The notes beneath the pieces were generated by a model. It ran no database searches. It worked only from the letters and a program-made list of their open reading frames with translations, and had not been told where the DNA came from. Made by a program: the position numbers and the translations under genes. From contig NC_092806.1 in NCBI RefSeq assembly GCF_040954645.1, positions 150,006,429 to 150,070,428 of the forward strand: a stretch of DNA of 64,000 nucleotides, in the 5' to 3' direction. This DNA comes from Diabrotica undecimpunctata (lineage: Eukaryota > Arthropoda > Insecta > Coleoptera > Chrysomelidae). How positions within the stretch are numbered: position 1 is the first letter of the stretch; every line of letters begins with the position of its first letter. Positions 34,577 to 46,540 of the stretch are shown here, one piece after another.

Positions 34577-35915
34577 CTTCTTCTTTGTGCGCCGTGCTTG
34601 TATTCAAGCGTTAGCTATCGTCATATTGACAAACTGATGAAATGTTTCTCGGTCGGCAGCTAGATGAAACAGTTCCTCGACCGTTCGACCTGTCCATTGT
34701 CTAATGTTACGCAGCCAGGACAGTTGTTTTCTTCCGACCCAACGTTTTCCTTCGATTTTGTCCTGAATGATTAAGCAGAGTAAGCGATATTTAGGTCCTC
34801 TCATTATATGACCGAAGTATTGGACCTTTCTCATTTTGATGATGTTAATTAATGCTCGCTCTTTGTGCACGGTCTCTAGCACGCGTTCGTTAGATATGTG
34901 TGCTGTCCACTGGATTCTGAGCATGCGACGGTAACACCATAACTCAAACGCTTCTAATTTGTTAAGATTTTTTATTTTTGTTGTCCAGGTTTCACATCCA
35001 TAGAACAAAGTGGACCAGACGTAGCACTTCAATACTCTTAGACGTGTGGTCAACGACAGACTTCTACTGCATAATACAGAACGCCAGTTAATAAAGTTTT
35101 TCCGTGCGAATTCTATTCTGGTCGAAATTTCCTCGTCACTTTCAACCCTCGTCAATCCAGCTACCCAGATATCTAAAGTGTTCCACCCTTTTCAGGATTT
35201 TGTTATCTAATCTTAGTACTGGGCCTTCGATATTAATTTTTTCGACCACCATCCATTTTGTTTTTTTTGCGTTGATTGTTAAGCACTTTTCAGTGCATTC
35301 GTTGTTTACAGCATTTAACAGGGTTTGAAGATCTTCTAGACTCTCTGCCATTATTGCGGTGTCATCGGCGTATCTAATGTTGTTAATAATTTCACCACCG
35401 ATCTTAACACCTTCGCGGCGATTATTTAACGCTATTTCAAAAACTGGTTCAGTGTAAGCATTAAACAATATCGGGGACATAACACATCCCTGTCTGACAC
35501 TACCCTTAATAGAAACTTTAGCTGAAACCTCTTGGTCCACCTTAACACAAGCGGTCTGATTGTAGTAAAGATTTTTAAGCAATCTAATGTCATACGTGTC
35601 CAGACCAACTGAGTCTAAGCATTGAAATAATAATGTATGTGGTACTGTATCAAAGGCTTTTTTCGAAATCTATAAAACATACGTAAATATTTTTCCTAAA
35701 CTCAATGCTCTGTTATAAGAGTATTCGCATGCAAAAAAGAGCTTCTTGAGTACCCATACCGTTTCGGAAACCAAACTGCTCATCACCAGTTATCCCCTCA
35801 CAAAGTTTCTATATGCGACAATGCAATATTTTCATAAAAATTTTGAGCGTGTGACTCATTAAACTGATAAGTCGATAGTCGCTACACTGTCTGGCATTCT
35901 TTTTCTTGGGAATAG
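34577..35915 (-). mobile_element. GAA-tailed LINE with most of the RT
   Basis: This is the longest RT-containing copy of the family. On the minus strand it gives PKKKNARQCSDYRLISLMSH near 35890, EQFGFRNGMGTQEALF near 35780, YVCFIDFEK, LLKNLYYNQTACVKVDQE, RQGCVMSPILFN near 35480, IRYADDTAIMAES near 35360 (catalytic pair intact), FRYLGSWI, then after a frameshift near 35150 CYVWSTLFYGCETWT, LWCYRRMLRIQWTAHISN and SWLRNIRQWTG. A 13-bp direct repeat, TATTTAGGACCTT, flanks it (34564-34576, 35916-35928). The 3' end is CTTCTTCTTC. It is 5'-truncated with no endonuclease. Confidence 0.93.
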
Positions 35916-35984
35916 TATTTAGGACCTTAGTGACTAGATAAAATACCAAATGATTGAGCTCGTATTGAAGTGAGGATTGCTATA

Positions 35985-36290
35985 GTAATACAATATACCG
36001 AGTGTTGTGTTTAATGCGGCTACTATACTACTCGCGAAGTTAATCAAAGTTCAGCGAGTTCGAGGGTGTAGACAGGTACTTCATACGACCTCGCTTCGCT
36101 TCGTTCTACTTCCGTTCTGTGTTGGTTTTTCACGTCGAAGTCAAAGAGCCCGAAGTTCAAATACGAAGTGTCACAGTACATTACTCGACTTCACGAGTAT
36201 GTATAGAGTCACCTCGCCTCGATTATCTTCACTTCGACACTTCGTCCGAAGAACTTTGACCGAAAGTGTAGACGGCGTTTAAAATCCTAT
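35985..36290. other. CpG-dense block rich in TTCG/CGAAG motifs
   Basis: About 300 bp densely packed with TTCG, CGAAG and ACTTCG motifs on both strands, unlike its AT-rich surroundings. GTGTAGAC occurs near both edges (about 36066 and 36265). A 91-codon open frame at 36007 reflects the composition and has no recognisable domain. It may be a small non-autonomous transposon; the ends are not defined. Confidence 0.35.
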
Positions 36291-36882
36291 GTGACCAATT
36301 CTAGCAGAAAAATGGTAAATCTGCATTTATGAGCATCAAATTTGAAATTTCCATATTGCCAAATTCTTCGTATCTCGGTATTTGTACAATTCAGACCATC
36401 TATTCAAGATATAATATATTATTGCTGCCAAAATATCTTTATTGTAACTTTTCCTTGGCCAACCTCTGTTTTCATTATTTAACAATAGTTTATCAATCAT
36501 AGTATATCAATTTTATGAGATTTATAGAGAAGGCGTACATATTTTTACTTGGTAATAAGTTTCTAAAATAAGAATGCTATGAAATACGTAAGCATGATAT
36601 TTATATACTTCAGTTAATAATAACTATGCAAAAATGCGTATCCTTGTAGGTATAGCAGTAGAACATACTGCAGTTTTTTCCGTATGTAAACACTTGTACT
36701 TAAATTTGTGTCAATAAATAGTAATTGTAATCTGCTGATATATATATTTTCGGCCCAATACCAGCACATTAGGAACTATCTGGTGTCCCACAGCATTTTT
36801 TTCTTTTCCTGAATAGAGTCGGGAGTTGTCAAAAACCACAACCGTATTCCATTTATCATAAAAATATGGTCCACCATTACAA
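36291..36882. other. Mostly unassigned
   Basis: AT-rich. On the minus strand, 36785-36870 reads YFYDKWNTVVVFDNSRLYS, which vaguely resembles a DDE transposase block (VVMDNA.YHS). It is isolated and too short to assign. Confidence 0.3.
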
Positions 36883-37085
36883 CTTCTTTTTCTTAAAGTG
36901 TCTTATCTACGATGGCGGTTGGCTACTGCAATTTAAAACTCTTCTCTGTCCTCAACTGTTCTTATTAGATGTTTTAAATATAACCCTGTCCATTGTCGGA
37001 TGTTTTTAAGCTACGGTGGTCTCTTCCTTTCTAGCTCTTTCTTTCCCTCGATCTTTACTTTAACTATTAGTTACACCACAAGCCA
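36883..37085 (-). mobile_element. GAA-type LINE C-terminal fragment
   Basis: The minus strand reads VKIEGKKELERKRPP, then LKNIRQWTGLYLKHLIRTVED and a CTTCTTTTTCTT end at 36883. This is the LINE tail with a basic GKR-type stretch. One stop is present. Confidence 0.65.
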
Positions 37086-37600
37086 AACAGCAGGATGTCG
37101 AGGTTTCAGTGAAATACATATAAATGGCTTATACAAGCGGAACCCAAAAGTGAGACACCGATTATATGTGGAATATACTCTTTCAAACTTAGATTAACCG
37201 GTTTTCATTAATCTAAGATTACAAACCATCAATTATCTCTAATCGACCGTGTTAAAATGGTGGTGTAAAGCTTTGTTTTTTTTTCTAATCTTTCTCTTTA
37301 GGCCTTCTTCACGTGTTTTTTGATCTGCCTACTCTTAAATTTTCTCCCGTGTTAAACTCTAAGAATCTCTTTTTTCTGTAAGAACAGATTTTTTTAAGTT
37401 TCTGAAAGTGTGCATGTGCTCTTTGTAATTCGATTTTCTTTTTGTATCTAGCAGTATAGCTGTATGTTTCGTATTAACTTTTTGTAAAGTGTTTTCCTTT
37501 GTTAAAACTGTTCCTTCAGATACTTTGCAGACATCTATTTGACATATTTTTTATTATTTTTTAATCAATATCGCCCATATTCATTTTATTTTGTTTGTTT
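37086..37600. other. Unassigned, possible decayed LINE linker
   Basis: The minus strand around 37300-37500 is rich in Lys and Arg and could be the linker of a LINE, but no specific motif supports this. Confidence 0.3.
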
Positions 37601-37619
37601 TTTTCCAATCCAAACACTT

Positions 37620-37990
37620 AGTAGTATCAAAAGCAAATCTTCCTATAGTGCTGATAGACTAACCATAAACATTTTCTTAAATCTCCCAAAAAATGTGTTG
37701 GAAGTCTTACTAAGTAATGATTCTTTTGAAAAAAGGTATATTTTCAGAGTGTATAAAGACAGCCATTATTATTCCTCTTCATAAGATTGGTCAAAAATCG
37801 AATGTCTGCAACTTTATACTTATTGCCTTACTATCGGTCCTATCCAAAATTATTGAGAGATTTATAAAAGCCCGACTTATGTCCTTTCTCGTTGAAAACA
37901 ACATTTTATCACAAAGTCAGTTCGGCTTTTTATCTAATAAATGTACCAGTGATGCTATGTTTTCTGTACTACATGAGGTCTATCAAGCAC
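37620..37990 (+). mobile_element. CR1-like LINE reverse transcriptase, part 1 of copy A
   Basis: The plus strand reads IKSKSSYSADRLTINIF near 37630, TAIIIPLHKIGQKSN near 37755 and LSVLSKIIERFIKARL near 37840. SQSQFGFLSNKCTSDAMFS follows near 37910 and then LHEVYQAL up to 37990. These are the fingers of a CR1/Jockey-type RT and match 57640-58010 nearly codon for codon. A 1809-bp insertion with a 4-bp GCAC duplication (37987-37990 and 39800-39803) breaks the frame inside the codons for QAL. Confidence 0.9.
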
Positions 37991-39799
37991 TGTAACGAAG
38001 ATATTTTGCCTACCGCATGGGGTATTATTATAAGGGGTAGAAAATTGGGGACTGAAATTATGGGGGTCGAGATAGGGCAAGCAAAATAAATCGAAACGTA
38101 TGCGAACGGCACTCAGGATTTGTTTGGAGAGCTGGGGTCGTGGATAAGTAAATGGCAAGGGGTCGGATTGGGGCATCTATACAAAATGAAACAAAGGGGT
38201 ACTAACGTGAATCTCTTGGGACAAACAAAACAAAAGGAAATAGGAAATACCTCTAGCAATTTAAAAAGGACGCCGCTTCAAGGTGCCAAATTATAACCAT
38301 TACAACAGCTGGTTGCAACTATTGAAATAATTATTAAACATAAAAAATATATCTATTCAAATAAAACTCAAAAAAGGGGTTAGAGAGGGAAATAAACAAA
38401 ATGGTTTACAAAAAATTAAACATTTAAGTATTGTGTCTCACCACAAACAGTTTCAAAAATACAGATAATACATAAAGACAGTCACAAAAGTAAATATAAA
38501 AATAACAAAGAAAAAGTTACATGTGTTCTATTCATTTACAAACTCGGGAGATGCTACAAAAACTTATAAATGTTACAGGACTATAAACTGTGGCAAATAA
38601 AAAATTATCTTTTTAAATAATGAAAGCAATTATTATTATTTTTTAAAATGTCTATCTTGACTTTAAAATTTAACATAAAAAGTTACCTTAAATTTCACTA
38701 AATTTCACTCTGCATATCTGGGGTCGGGAACTGGATACACTAAATTTTCGACAAGAAGATGAGGGTGGAAGCCAGCACCGGCTGGAACACAAACCTTGAA
38801 AACTCGTCTCCTTCAAAGACTGGCATAGGCACAACTCAATGTCAACATGAGGCCATCTTCAAAAACTGTTGTAAAACTGCTCGATACAAAGCATCCAACT
38901 GCTACTGTCACTTCATACTACATTTCCATGACAAGAAAAGGAAAACGAAAAGATTACGAATTTGAAAATAAATTCGGACTCCAACAAAACTAAACAGCGT
39001 TTACAAACAAGATAATATACAATAAACTTCGACCAGGTCGTTCAAGAAAGTAGATAAATATGTTTCTTTGCAACATCCGTCATACCATCGAGAAGAGGTA
39101 CTCGGACTCGGATTAGGACATATTTGGCTTTTCAAAAGTACTTTAAAATACACATGAGCCTAAAGAATATAGATATAGAACGTTAGGGGCTTGAGACACC
39201 GAAATAAAGCTGACAGTGAATAAATAAATACTATTTTGTGCAATTCCACAGCCTTGCCTTATACTGAATATATACGCTATTGAAAATCATTAGAAAAGTG
39301 TATCAAGTTAGAAAAAGGCTAATTTGAAAAATTACGATATTTTTTAAATTTTTGTGTTTTCTTTGCAATGCTATAAATAAACTATTGTACAGTTAGATAT
39401 TATTTAAATAATCAACACCTACAGGTTTTTCTAAGCGAGTAGACAACATCTATAAGCCAGCCTTTAACAGCGTTTGGCTTTACCGAAAGTAAAAAATTAT
39501 TTTTTAAATTCATTCGCACAATCTTGGTATAAACAAAACATATAAACTGGAACTTTATTTGAAACGCAGAATATCCTAAAAGAGGCTTCGATCAAAAAAT
39601 ACCGACAAAATACGCATCTTGTAAAATATAAACAAACTATAAAATGGTTTACACTAACTTCGGCGACGTAAAGATGAATTGGAAGAATTCGGTGTTGTAA
39701 TACGTACGAATGGGAAATGAAATACACTAAGATATTCTTTGATATTTTAACAAATACGAGGGGATTTCAATACAATTCAAAGAATTTTCAAATGCTACA
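37991..39799. mobile_element. TG...CA insertion of 1809 bp, possible solo LTR
   Basis: The inserted block starts TGTAACGAAG and ends AATGCTACA, giving TGTA/TACA termini. It is flanked by GCAC on both sides. Removing it restores the host LINE reading frame exactly, so its ends are known to the base. It contains no recognisable protein; its small open frames lack motifs. It has AATAAA-type signals (for example near 38099). TG...CA ends with a short duplication fit a long terminal repeat left after recombination. No internal copy of the end was seen, so a non-LTR explanation is not excluded. Confidence 0.65.
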
Positions 39800-39803
39800 G
39801 CAC

Positions 39804-40832
39804 TAAACAATAATATTTACACTGCCACTGTTTTTTGTGACTATGCCAAAGCTTTTCATTGTGTAAATCACGACATTTTGATAAAAAACTAAATTTCTAC
39901 CAAATTCGAGATATTTCCTTCAATTGGTTCCAATCTTACTTGAGAAATAGGAAGCAACTAGTAGAGCAAATGATACTGACTCTGGACACAAAAGCATTAT
40001 GGGTGGAGTACCAAAAGGTTCAGTATTTAATCCTGTACTTTTCCTTATTTTTATAAATGACATCACTAGCTTAAAAATCGATGGAAATTTTTTTCTTTTT
40101 GCTGACGATACCAGTATTACCTAGAGGAATTCTTATAGTGCAACTCTTCATGTAATTATAACTTCTGATCTACTGGATAAAAACCTGCGCCGACTCTAAT
40201 TTACTCTCTTTTAACGTGAATAAGACAGTAGAATTATCCTTATAAAAGAGCTCTTCAACCCTTGCTTCTTAATAACAGCCAGATCAATATCGCTGATTCT
40301 GTAAAATTTCTTGGTATTTTTATAGACAGTAACCTTAAATGGTCCCTTTATATCGATTTGTTAAGTAAGAAACTAGCCTCAGCCTGCTATTCAATATGAT
40401 CTGTTTTGAATGAAATCAATTTAGCATCCTCCAAAATAACATATTTTTCTATGTTCGAGTCTCATCTTCGATATGGCCTTCCTTTTTGGGGCTCTAGTAC
40501 AGCTGCCAATCTGATGTTATTTTTAAATTACAAAAAAGAGCAATACGGTCTCTTTTTAGTCTCATTAGAATAACACATTGCGGAAGCTACTTAAAAAATT
40601 ACGGGACTTTAACTCTTCCCTCTTTGTATATTTTAGAAACTGTTTGCCTAATTTGTAAACACCTACATGTTTTTCCAGCAAGACCTAGTCATGACTACTC
40701 CACCAGAAATTCAACCGTTGATGTGTATTTATCGATCCCGTGCACTGAGTTAGTAAAGAAATCTATATTATATTCGGCAAAAAAATTGTACAACAATCTC
40801 CCTTTGCAACTTAAATCTACAACGTCTTTCCT
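39804..40832 (+). mobile_element. CR1-like LINE reverse transcriptase, part 2 of copy A
   Basis: After the insertion the RT resumes: TATVFCDYAKAFHCVNHDIL near 39830, SYLRNRKQLVEQ near 39935, then GVPKGSVFNPVLFLIF in mixed frames near 40000. The catalytic FADDTSIT lies near 40098, VKFLGIFIDSNLKW near 40300, and the C-terminal ARPSHDYSTRNS near 40680 and LPLQLKSTTSF near 40805. Several frameshifts and stops (for example near 39895 and 40125) disable it. A minus-strand LINE cuts it at 40832 inside the last codons. Confidence 0.9.
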
Positions 40833-41699
40833 CTATCTATCTATATAAGGATTTTTACAGCTGTCGCCACCTTCCTTCTTTCAGCCAACGTCTCCAGTCC
40901 TTTCTGTTCTGCCATTCTCCATCTCTAAGGTCTCGTCTTTCCATGGCCTCGTCCACTTCATCCCTCCATGATCTTCGGGGTCTACGTTTTTTCCTCCTTC
41001 CTATTGGGCTCCAATCCGAAACCTTTGCTATCCACCTTGTATGATCTGTTCTTCTCATATGTCCATACCAAATTAAACGTTTTTCTTCGATGTAGCTAAG
41101 TATGTCTTGTTCTACTGCCATTCTTTGTTTTATCTCCTCATTTCTGATGCGATTCATTTTTGTCACTCTACAGCTTCTTCTCATGAACTCCATTTCAGTT
41201 GCTGTGATTTTGGACCTGTTTCGTTTATTTATTACCCAATTCTCTGCTCCATAGGTCATTATACTGCGTACCAAGGTGTTATAAATTCTCTTCTTTGTAT
41301 TTCCGGTAATCTGTCTATCCCACAGTACCCCGTTCATTTGTTTAATACATGTTCTTGTCTGTGCTAATCTGCTGGTTATCTCTTGCTCGGTGGTTCCATT
41401 TTTTGAGAGTATGAATCCTAAATATTTGAATTTGTCAGTGCCGTTAATTTCCCTATTATCGTCCATTTCCAAGTTTCTCACTGGTTCTTGCTCTGTTGTT
41501 AAATATTCGGCCTTTTCTAGCTTTATTTCCAGTCCATTTTTTGTGTATTCCTTTTCTAATTTTCGGAGCATATAGCACAGATCTTCTTCATCTTGAGCCG
41601 TTACCACTTGGTCATCTGCAAAGCTTAATGTGTAAAGTAGTTGTCCCGGATTGGTATTCCCATCCCTTCACATTTCTTTTCATCAGGAATGTGAATGTG
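40833..41699 (-). mobile_element. FADDQ-family LINE inserted in the CR1-like LINE
   Basis: This minus-strand, 5'-truncated copy starts near 41690 (KCEGMGIPIRD). After a frameshift in the catalytic region it reads a 250-codon frame with TAQDEEDLCYMLRKLEKEYT, KFKYLGFILSKNGT, GVLWDRQITGNTKKR and SIMTYGAENWVI. MEFMRRSCRVTKMNR, LIWYGHMRRTDHTRW and RRPRRSWRDEVDEAMERRDL follow. The 3' end is a TATATAGATAGATAG tail. A 12-bp duplication, AACGTCTTTCCT, lies at 40821-40832 and 41700-41711. Removing it reconnects the CR1-like C-terminus. Confidence 0.93.
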
Positions 41700-41711
41700 A
41701 ACGTCTTTCCT

Positions 41712-41830
41712 TAAGTTCCTAATTTTAGTAAATTTTAATTGTTATTGTTATTGTTTTGACTTTTTGTAAGCTTTGTCCATAAAATTGTACAATTTTCAGT
41801 GACAATAAAGCATAAGTATTTCTAGCACAT
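41712..41830 (+). mobile_element. CR1-like LINE 3' end of copy A
   Basis: This is the last codons (LKFLILVN..., stop near 41770) and the 3' UTR of copy A. The UTR block with GCTTTGTCCATAAAATTG and AGTGACAATAAAGCAT recurs at 59749-59800, after copy B. That shows where the family ends: an AATAAAGCATA.TTCT terminus rather than poly(A). Confidence 0.85.
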
Positions 41831-42488
41831 TTGGTGAGACATGTAGAGCAACTAATCGAATATTAATAGTAACATACCAAACAATTATCGAAAATTATAT
41901 TTGTGAATGTGTTGATCTGATGGCAAATGAATTTTGCTAGGCTCAAACATGAAACTTTCTTAAAATGGCAAACCAGAAATTATGCAATATCTTATTATTC
42001 TGTAGTATTTATATACTAAAAGCCAATCAAAATGACTATAAATAATATATCTATAAATATATCCCCATCCTGTACATTTACATAGCTGTGACAAGTATAA
42101 ATTTGATTTATTTTTGTAGTTATTTCACTGAAATAATGTCAGACATCCTTACTAATGACCAATATGTCATCAACCGACTAATAAAAGCTTGAAAATAAAA
42201 GTTAAAATTAGAATATTTTCCTATTGTTACCAAGTAATTAGCACACGATACACAACACGAAATTGGGATCAAGTGCTGTGAACTTTTGTGTACTTGTGCA
42301 ACTGATTACCTTAACATTATTAAAAGACATTCCAAAAAAATTCTGTCTATCGTAGAAGAATGTTCCTGAATGGTATTTTAAATGTCATGTGGAATAAATC
42401 TTAAAACAAAATATACAAGCACTTACAACTATATATTAGGGTCAAATTAAAATATATAACAAACGCATGTGGTTGCCTGTTCATTTTT

Positions 42489-42490
<2 letters not shown>
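41831..42490. other. No recognisable feature
   Basis: AT-rich, no coding signal. Confidence 0.45.

Positions 42491-42544
<54 letters not shown>
42491..42544. repeat. (TA)n microsatellite
   Basis: About 26 TA units lie immediately beyond the 3' end of the minus-strand LINE at 42545. This suggests a LINE tail or a TA-rich target. Confidence 0.95.
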
Positions 42545-42545
<1 letters not shown>

Positions 42546-42905
42546 GGCTATACACCCCAGTGTGGGGTTAAACCGCAAATGCTTTCTAGATCCTATTTCT
42601 TAAGTGGATCAGTCTTTTTTGTTTATCTTATCTTCTTGACAATATCTCTCCATTTTTTCCTGTCTCTAGTTCTTCCTCTCCATTCTCTGACTCCTGCCCT
42701 TTGGAGGTCTTCTTCAACTTCTTGCAGCCACTTTGATCTCGGTCTTCCTCTTCTTTTTCTTCCTCCTGGATTCCATTCTATCATTGCGTATGTCACTGCC
42801 TCATTGCCTGCTCGCCAAATGTGACCTAACTATCTAACTCTGCATTGCTTTATTTTAGTTACGATGTCTTCCTTAAGTTCTTCGTTAATTTCTGCATTTG
42901 TTCTG
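42545..42905 (-). mobile_element. LINE C-terminal tail and 3' end (part of the 42545-44880 LINE)
   Basis: The minus strand reads ELKEDIVTKIKQCRVR, a stop in place of the W of 'RWLGH', then LGHIWRAGNEAVTYAMIEW, RRGRPRSKWLQEVEEDL and WRDIVKK. A short non-coding end with CCCCACACTGGGG follows, next to (TA)n. It is joined to the endonuclease at about 42910, with no RT between. Confidence 0.85.
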
Positions 42906-43640
42906 GTTCTGGTTCTGCAGGGTGTTCAAATTTTGTTGAGCTTATTAACAAATTTGTTCTTGATGCTAGGTTACATAGTCTTTGCCCATTGTCATTCGTG
43001 TTTTCGTGTATTGTATGCTTTCCTGCAATTTGTTGTAAAAAGTCCTCTTCTCCAATCTGGGCGTTGAGGTCTCCTAGTACAAATATGACATCTTCTTTGG
43101 GTATTTTTTCTATCTCCTCTTCGACCCTATCATAAAAGATTTCTTTTTCGTCTGCATTGCTTGTTTCTGTGGGGGCGTATAAATTCAAGACTGATATATT
43201 AAATCGTTTGCTGTTAACTCTAACATAGGCCATCCTTTCGCATATTGGCTTGAAATTTATAATTTTCTCTCTTAGGTGCCTTAGTATTATGAATCCCACG
43301 CCTTTTTGCCCTTGCTTCTTTCCTTCTGAATATATCATTGTAAAGTCTTGTTTATCAATATGTCACTTTCCCTCCCAGCGTAATTCTTGCAGTGCTGCAA
43401 TATCTATTTTATACTTTTTGAGTTATTTTCATATTTCTAGCATTTTTCCTGGAGCTAGTATAGTTTTTATGTTTCATGTGCTTATTTTCAACTCTTTATT
43501 TTTTTTGTTCTGTAGTCTTCTTCTTTTATTTTTGTTTTCTTGTCTATCTTTCTTTATTTCACTTTTGTTGTACCCGGGTTTATCTGCAGTCATTTCCTGT
43601 TTCTTTGCCTCGTCCGTCAACTAATAATGCATCGTCTCAT
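42906..43640 (-). mobile_element. LINE endonuclease domain (part of the 42545-44880 LINE)
   Basis: A 159-codon open frame (42859-43338) encodes most of an APE-type endonuclease: GVGFIILRHLREKIINF, ISVLNLYAPTET, VIFVLGDLNAQIG (metal-binding DLNA), GKHTIHENTNDNGQRLCNL and LLISSTKFEHP. The domain then ends, and the frame runs across a deletion junction into out-of-frame tail sequence (a repeated Glu-Pro). Upstream, 43340-43470 holds the beginning of the domain in other frames. SDH, the last catalytic motif, is deleted. Confidence 0.85.
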
Positions 43641-44347
43641 CCCTTGCTAGTTTTTTGAACCACCTCCATGATGGTCCTCCAGCTGGTTGGTGTTTCTATT
43701 TCATCTCCTTTCTAGACCATCTATTATAAGTTTGTTGGCTTTAATTTGGACACGTTTACCTTTCTTTATTTCATCTTTTGCTATTCTTCGTATTTCCTTC
43801 TGTATTTGTAATTCCTCTGTCGTTAGATCATTGTTTATATATATTTTTTCTTTTTTTACTTATTTAATTTTATTTTTGTTTTCCATAATTTTTGTTTTTT
43901 CTTCTTTGTTTGGCAGTCTGACTAAACGTCAGACTTATGTTTTATCTCCTAGTTTCACTGCTTCTTCTATATTTACGGTAATATTTAGCTCTTTTGTCAT
44001 AAAATTTCCTATTACTTCTTTTAGTATTCTTCTATTTCCAGTTTCTATTGTCATTCCCTGTATTATCACATTATTTTCTTTTCTTATTCTATCCAGCCTT
44101 TCAAGGCGTTCTTTTGTCTCATTCAGATCTTTGTTCATTTTTTTTCCAGATTTCACTATTCCTTGTTTTCGTTCTGCTAATTCACTTTTGAGTTCCCTTA
44201 TTTTTTCTCTGTATTGTTTTTGTTCGGTTTTTACTTCTTTTATATCAGTTTTTAATTCTTGTAACTCTATTGTTAAATTTTTTATCATATTTAGTATTTG
44301 ATCTATTTTATTTTCATCTTTGTGACTTTTAACTGAACTTCTTTGTA

Positions 44348-44721
<374 letters not shown>

Positions 44722-44850
44722 ACTTTTACTGGGACCAAATAACAGTTCCTCTTCTTCTCTATTTCTTTTCCGATTGTCATCGGATGTATTATAATCTGAA
44801 TCCATATTTCTACTGCTACTACTGGCGATAGAGCCAACCTCCCCACTCAA

Positions 44851-45530
44851 CGCGTCGAAGGAAGATGGTTATCTCAAGCAGTAGCTTGTAGTAATTTATT
44901 TTCACGTTTTCTTAAAATTATAGTTTTATATAAAGTTTTATTAAAATAATTGTCAGTTACTTTGGAGCGGTTTGATGTGGCAACTCCCACCTCTAGCTTT
45001 TAAAACTGATATAGCGTTAATTACCTGGGCCGGTTTTGTTTTCAGTTTTTTGTGTTGAGAGTAAATAAAATTTCCTTCGCCTTCCTAAATGTATCGAGGT
45101 TATGCACTTACCTCTCTTCCAATGTCTTTGCTATAATTACCATTAACACTTTTATTCTTCTATTACACACTGCACGCAAAATCAGCAAAATTATCGACTC
45201 ACAATAACCAAAAATTGAAATTATTATGGAGCAGAATTTACACACGTCTATTCCTTACACTAGAGATCACTAATTTTTTATTAGTTTTTTATAATTATGA
45301 TATGCATAATAAGCAATATTTTAAATATTAAACATTCAAAAAACGTAATTAATATTTTTTATATAACCCATATAAACTATTAATGTCATAAGGATCATCA
45401 AAGTAGGTAAAAATTAGTGAAAATTAAATAATGGGACAGTATAAAGTAACTGCTTGAAACCAAACAAGATAAGACAAATAGGCTGTGGAAACAATGCAGC
45501 TACAGTACATTCAACCAACTTACACCTCTA
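44851..45530. other. Possible LINE 5' UTR, then unassigned
   Basis: The sequence just upstream of the ORF1 start (44851 to about 45080) may be the 5' untranslated region of the LINE. The rest has no recognisable content. Confidence 0.35.
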
Positions 45531-45690
45531 ACGGCCAGTTTCACAATCAGTGGTTAACACCTAGGAGTTAAGTAACCTTTACTCCTAGTTTAACTGACAG
45601 ATGCCGTTTCACATTCACAGATTCGCTTATGGTCACTTAACCTTAGGTTTCGTTTTATTTTTCTTATGTTGGTAGGAAATTATGGGCAAT
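45530..45690. repeat. Possible MITE end
   Basis: The block starting near 45529 (ACGGCCAGTTTCACAATC, then a GGTTAA-type motif) resembles one end of small DNA transposons. An internal hairpin forms between AGGAGTTAAGT and TTTACTCCTAG. A matching opposite end was not found. Confidence 0.35.
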
Positions 45691-45909
45691 AATCAGATTT
45701 TTATGCAATATTGTCAGTAAATATTATGGACATTGACCAGTATAGATGAGTTATGACACATTTTGTCACGTTAGATTCAAAGTAATATACCAATATTATT
45801 CTCATTTTCCGGTTCTGTTCTAGTGTGGTAGTCTGTTCTAAGTAGTGGTTGTTTGTTCTTCCAAGTTAAAATTAAAATTATAAAATGGAATCCAGAAAAA
45901 TGTTCAAGA

Positions 45910-46262
45910 GATCTATCTTCAGAGATGTATCTTCAATTTGCTCCAAAATATTTTCAACTGTGTTTGTATTTTGTGTCTTAATTTAGGTACGGTATTGTGT
46001 TGATTATTATTTTTCTTTCCTTTAAACAGTTCCGTCAGGTATCTTTCCCATTCGTTTGCTGGTATGTTATTGTATTCCTTTAATTCTGCCATTTCTTTCC
46101 GTTGGTTTTTTATAAATCTCCATATTTGTTTTTGTGTATCGTAGAAGTCGGTTTCTATCCTTTTTGTAAATTGTTCATAGTATTCATTTTTTACCAACTG
46201 CTTTGTTTAATTTCGTATTCTTCTATAGGTGTCTCGGGATTCTGGAGTATTTGATGTTTTGT
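45910..46262 (-). mobile_element. LINE linker, distal part
   Basis: A 92-codon minus-strand frame reads KRIETDFYDTQKQIWRFIK, then ANEWERYLTELFKGK, the part of a LINE between endonuclease and RT ('..W..Y...L'). It continues upstream across an inserted LINE to 47110. It ends at about 45910 without RT. Confidence 0.75.
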
Positions 46263-46273
46263 ACTTCTGTTAG

Positions 46274-46540
46274 AGGTTCTAAATGAGATAAAAACTAGAA
46301 AGATTGAATACTTGGGGCACATTGTGAGAGGTGAAAAGTACGAACTTTTAAGAAATATCATGCAGGGCAAAATTAAGAGCAAAAGAAGTGTGGGAAGAAG
46401 AAAAATATCGTGGCTTCGTAATCTACGTGAATGGTTCGGGTGTAGTTCGATTGAACTTTTTAGGCGCGCTGCTAACAAAGTCGCAGTGGCCATGATGATT
46501 TCCAATCTCCGCTAGGAGTGGCACGAGAAGAAGAAGAAGA
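46274..46540 (+). mobile_element. GAA-tailed LINE inserted in another LINE
   Basis: This plus-strand fragment encodes KIEYLGHIVRGEKYELLRN (first residues differ in the frame), SVGRRKISWLRNLREWFGC and AVAMMISNLR, then a stop at 46513 and a tail of four GAA/AAG units. The 11-bp direct repeat ACTTCTGTTAG flanks it at 46263-46273 and 46541-46551. Confidence 0.92.

Noticed and set aside
36785..36870. DDE-like motif VVVFDNSRLYS on the minus strand
   Set aside because: Single short motif with no flanking transposase blocks or terminal repeats.
43687..44301. 204-codon plus-strand ORF with many hydrophobic segments, resembling a membrane protein
   Set aside because: Antisense of the LINE ORF1 coiled-coil region; Lys/Glu-rich codons read backwards give Phe/Ser/Leu.
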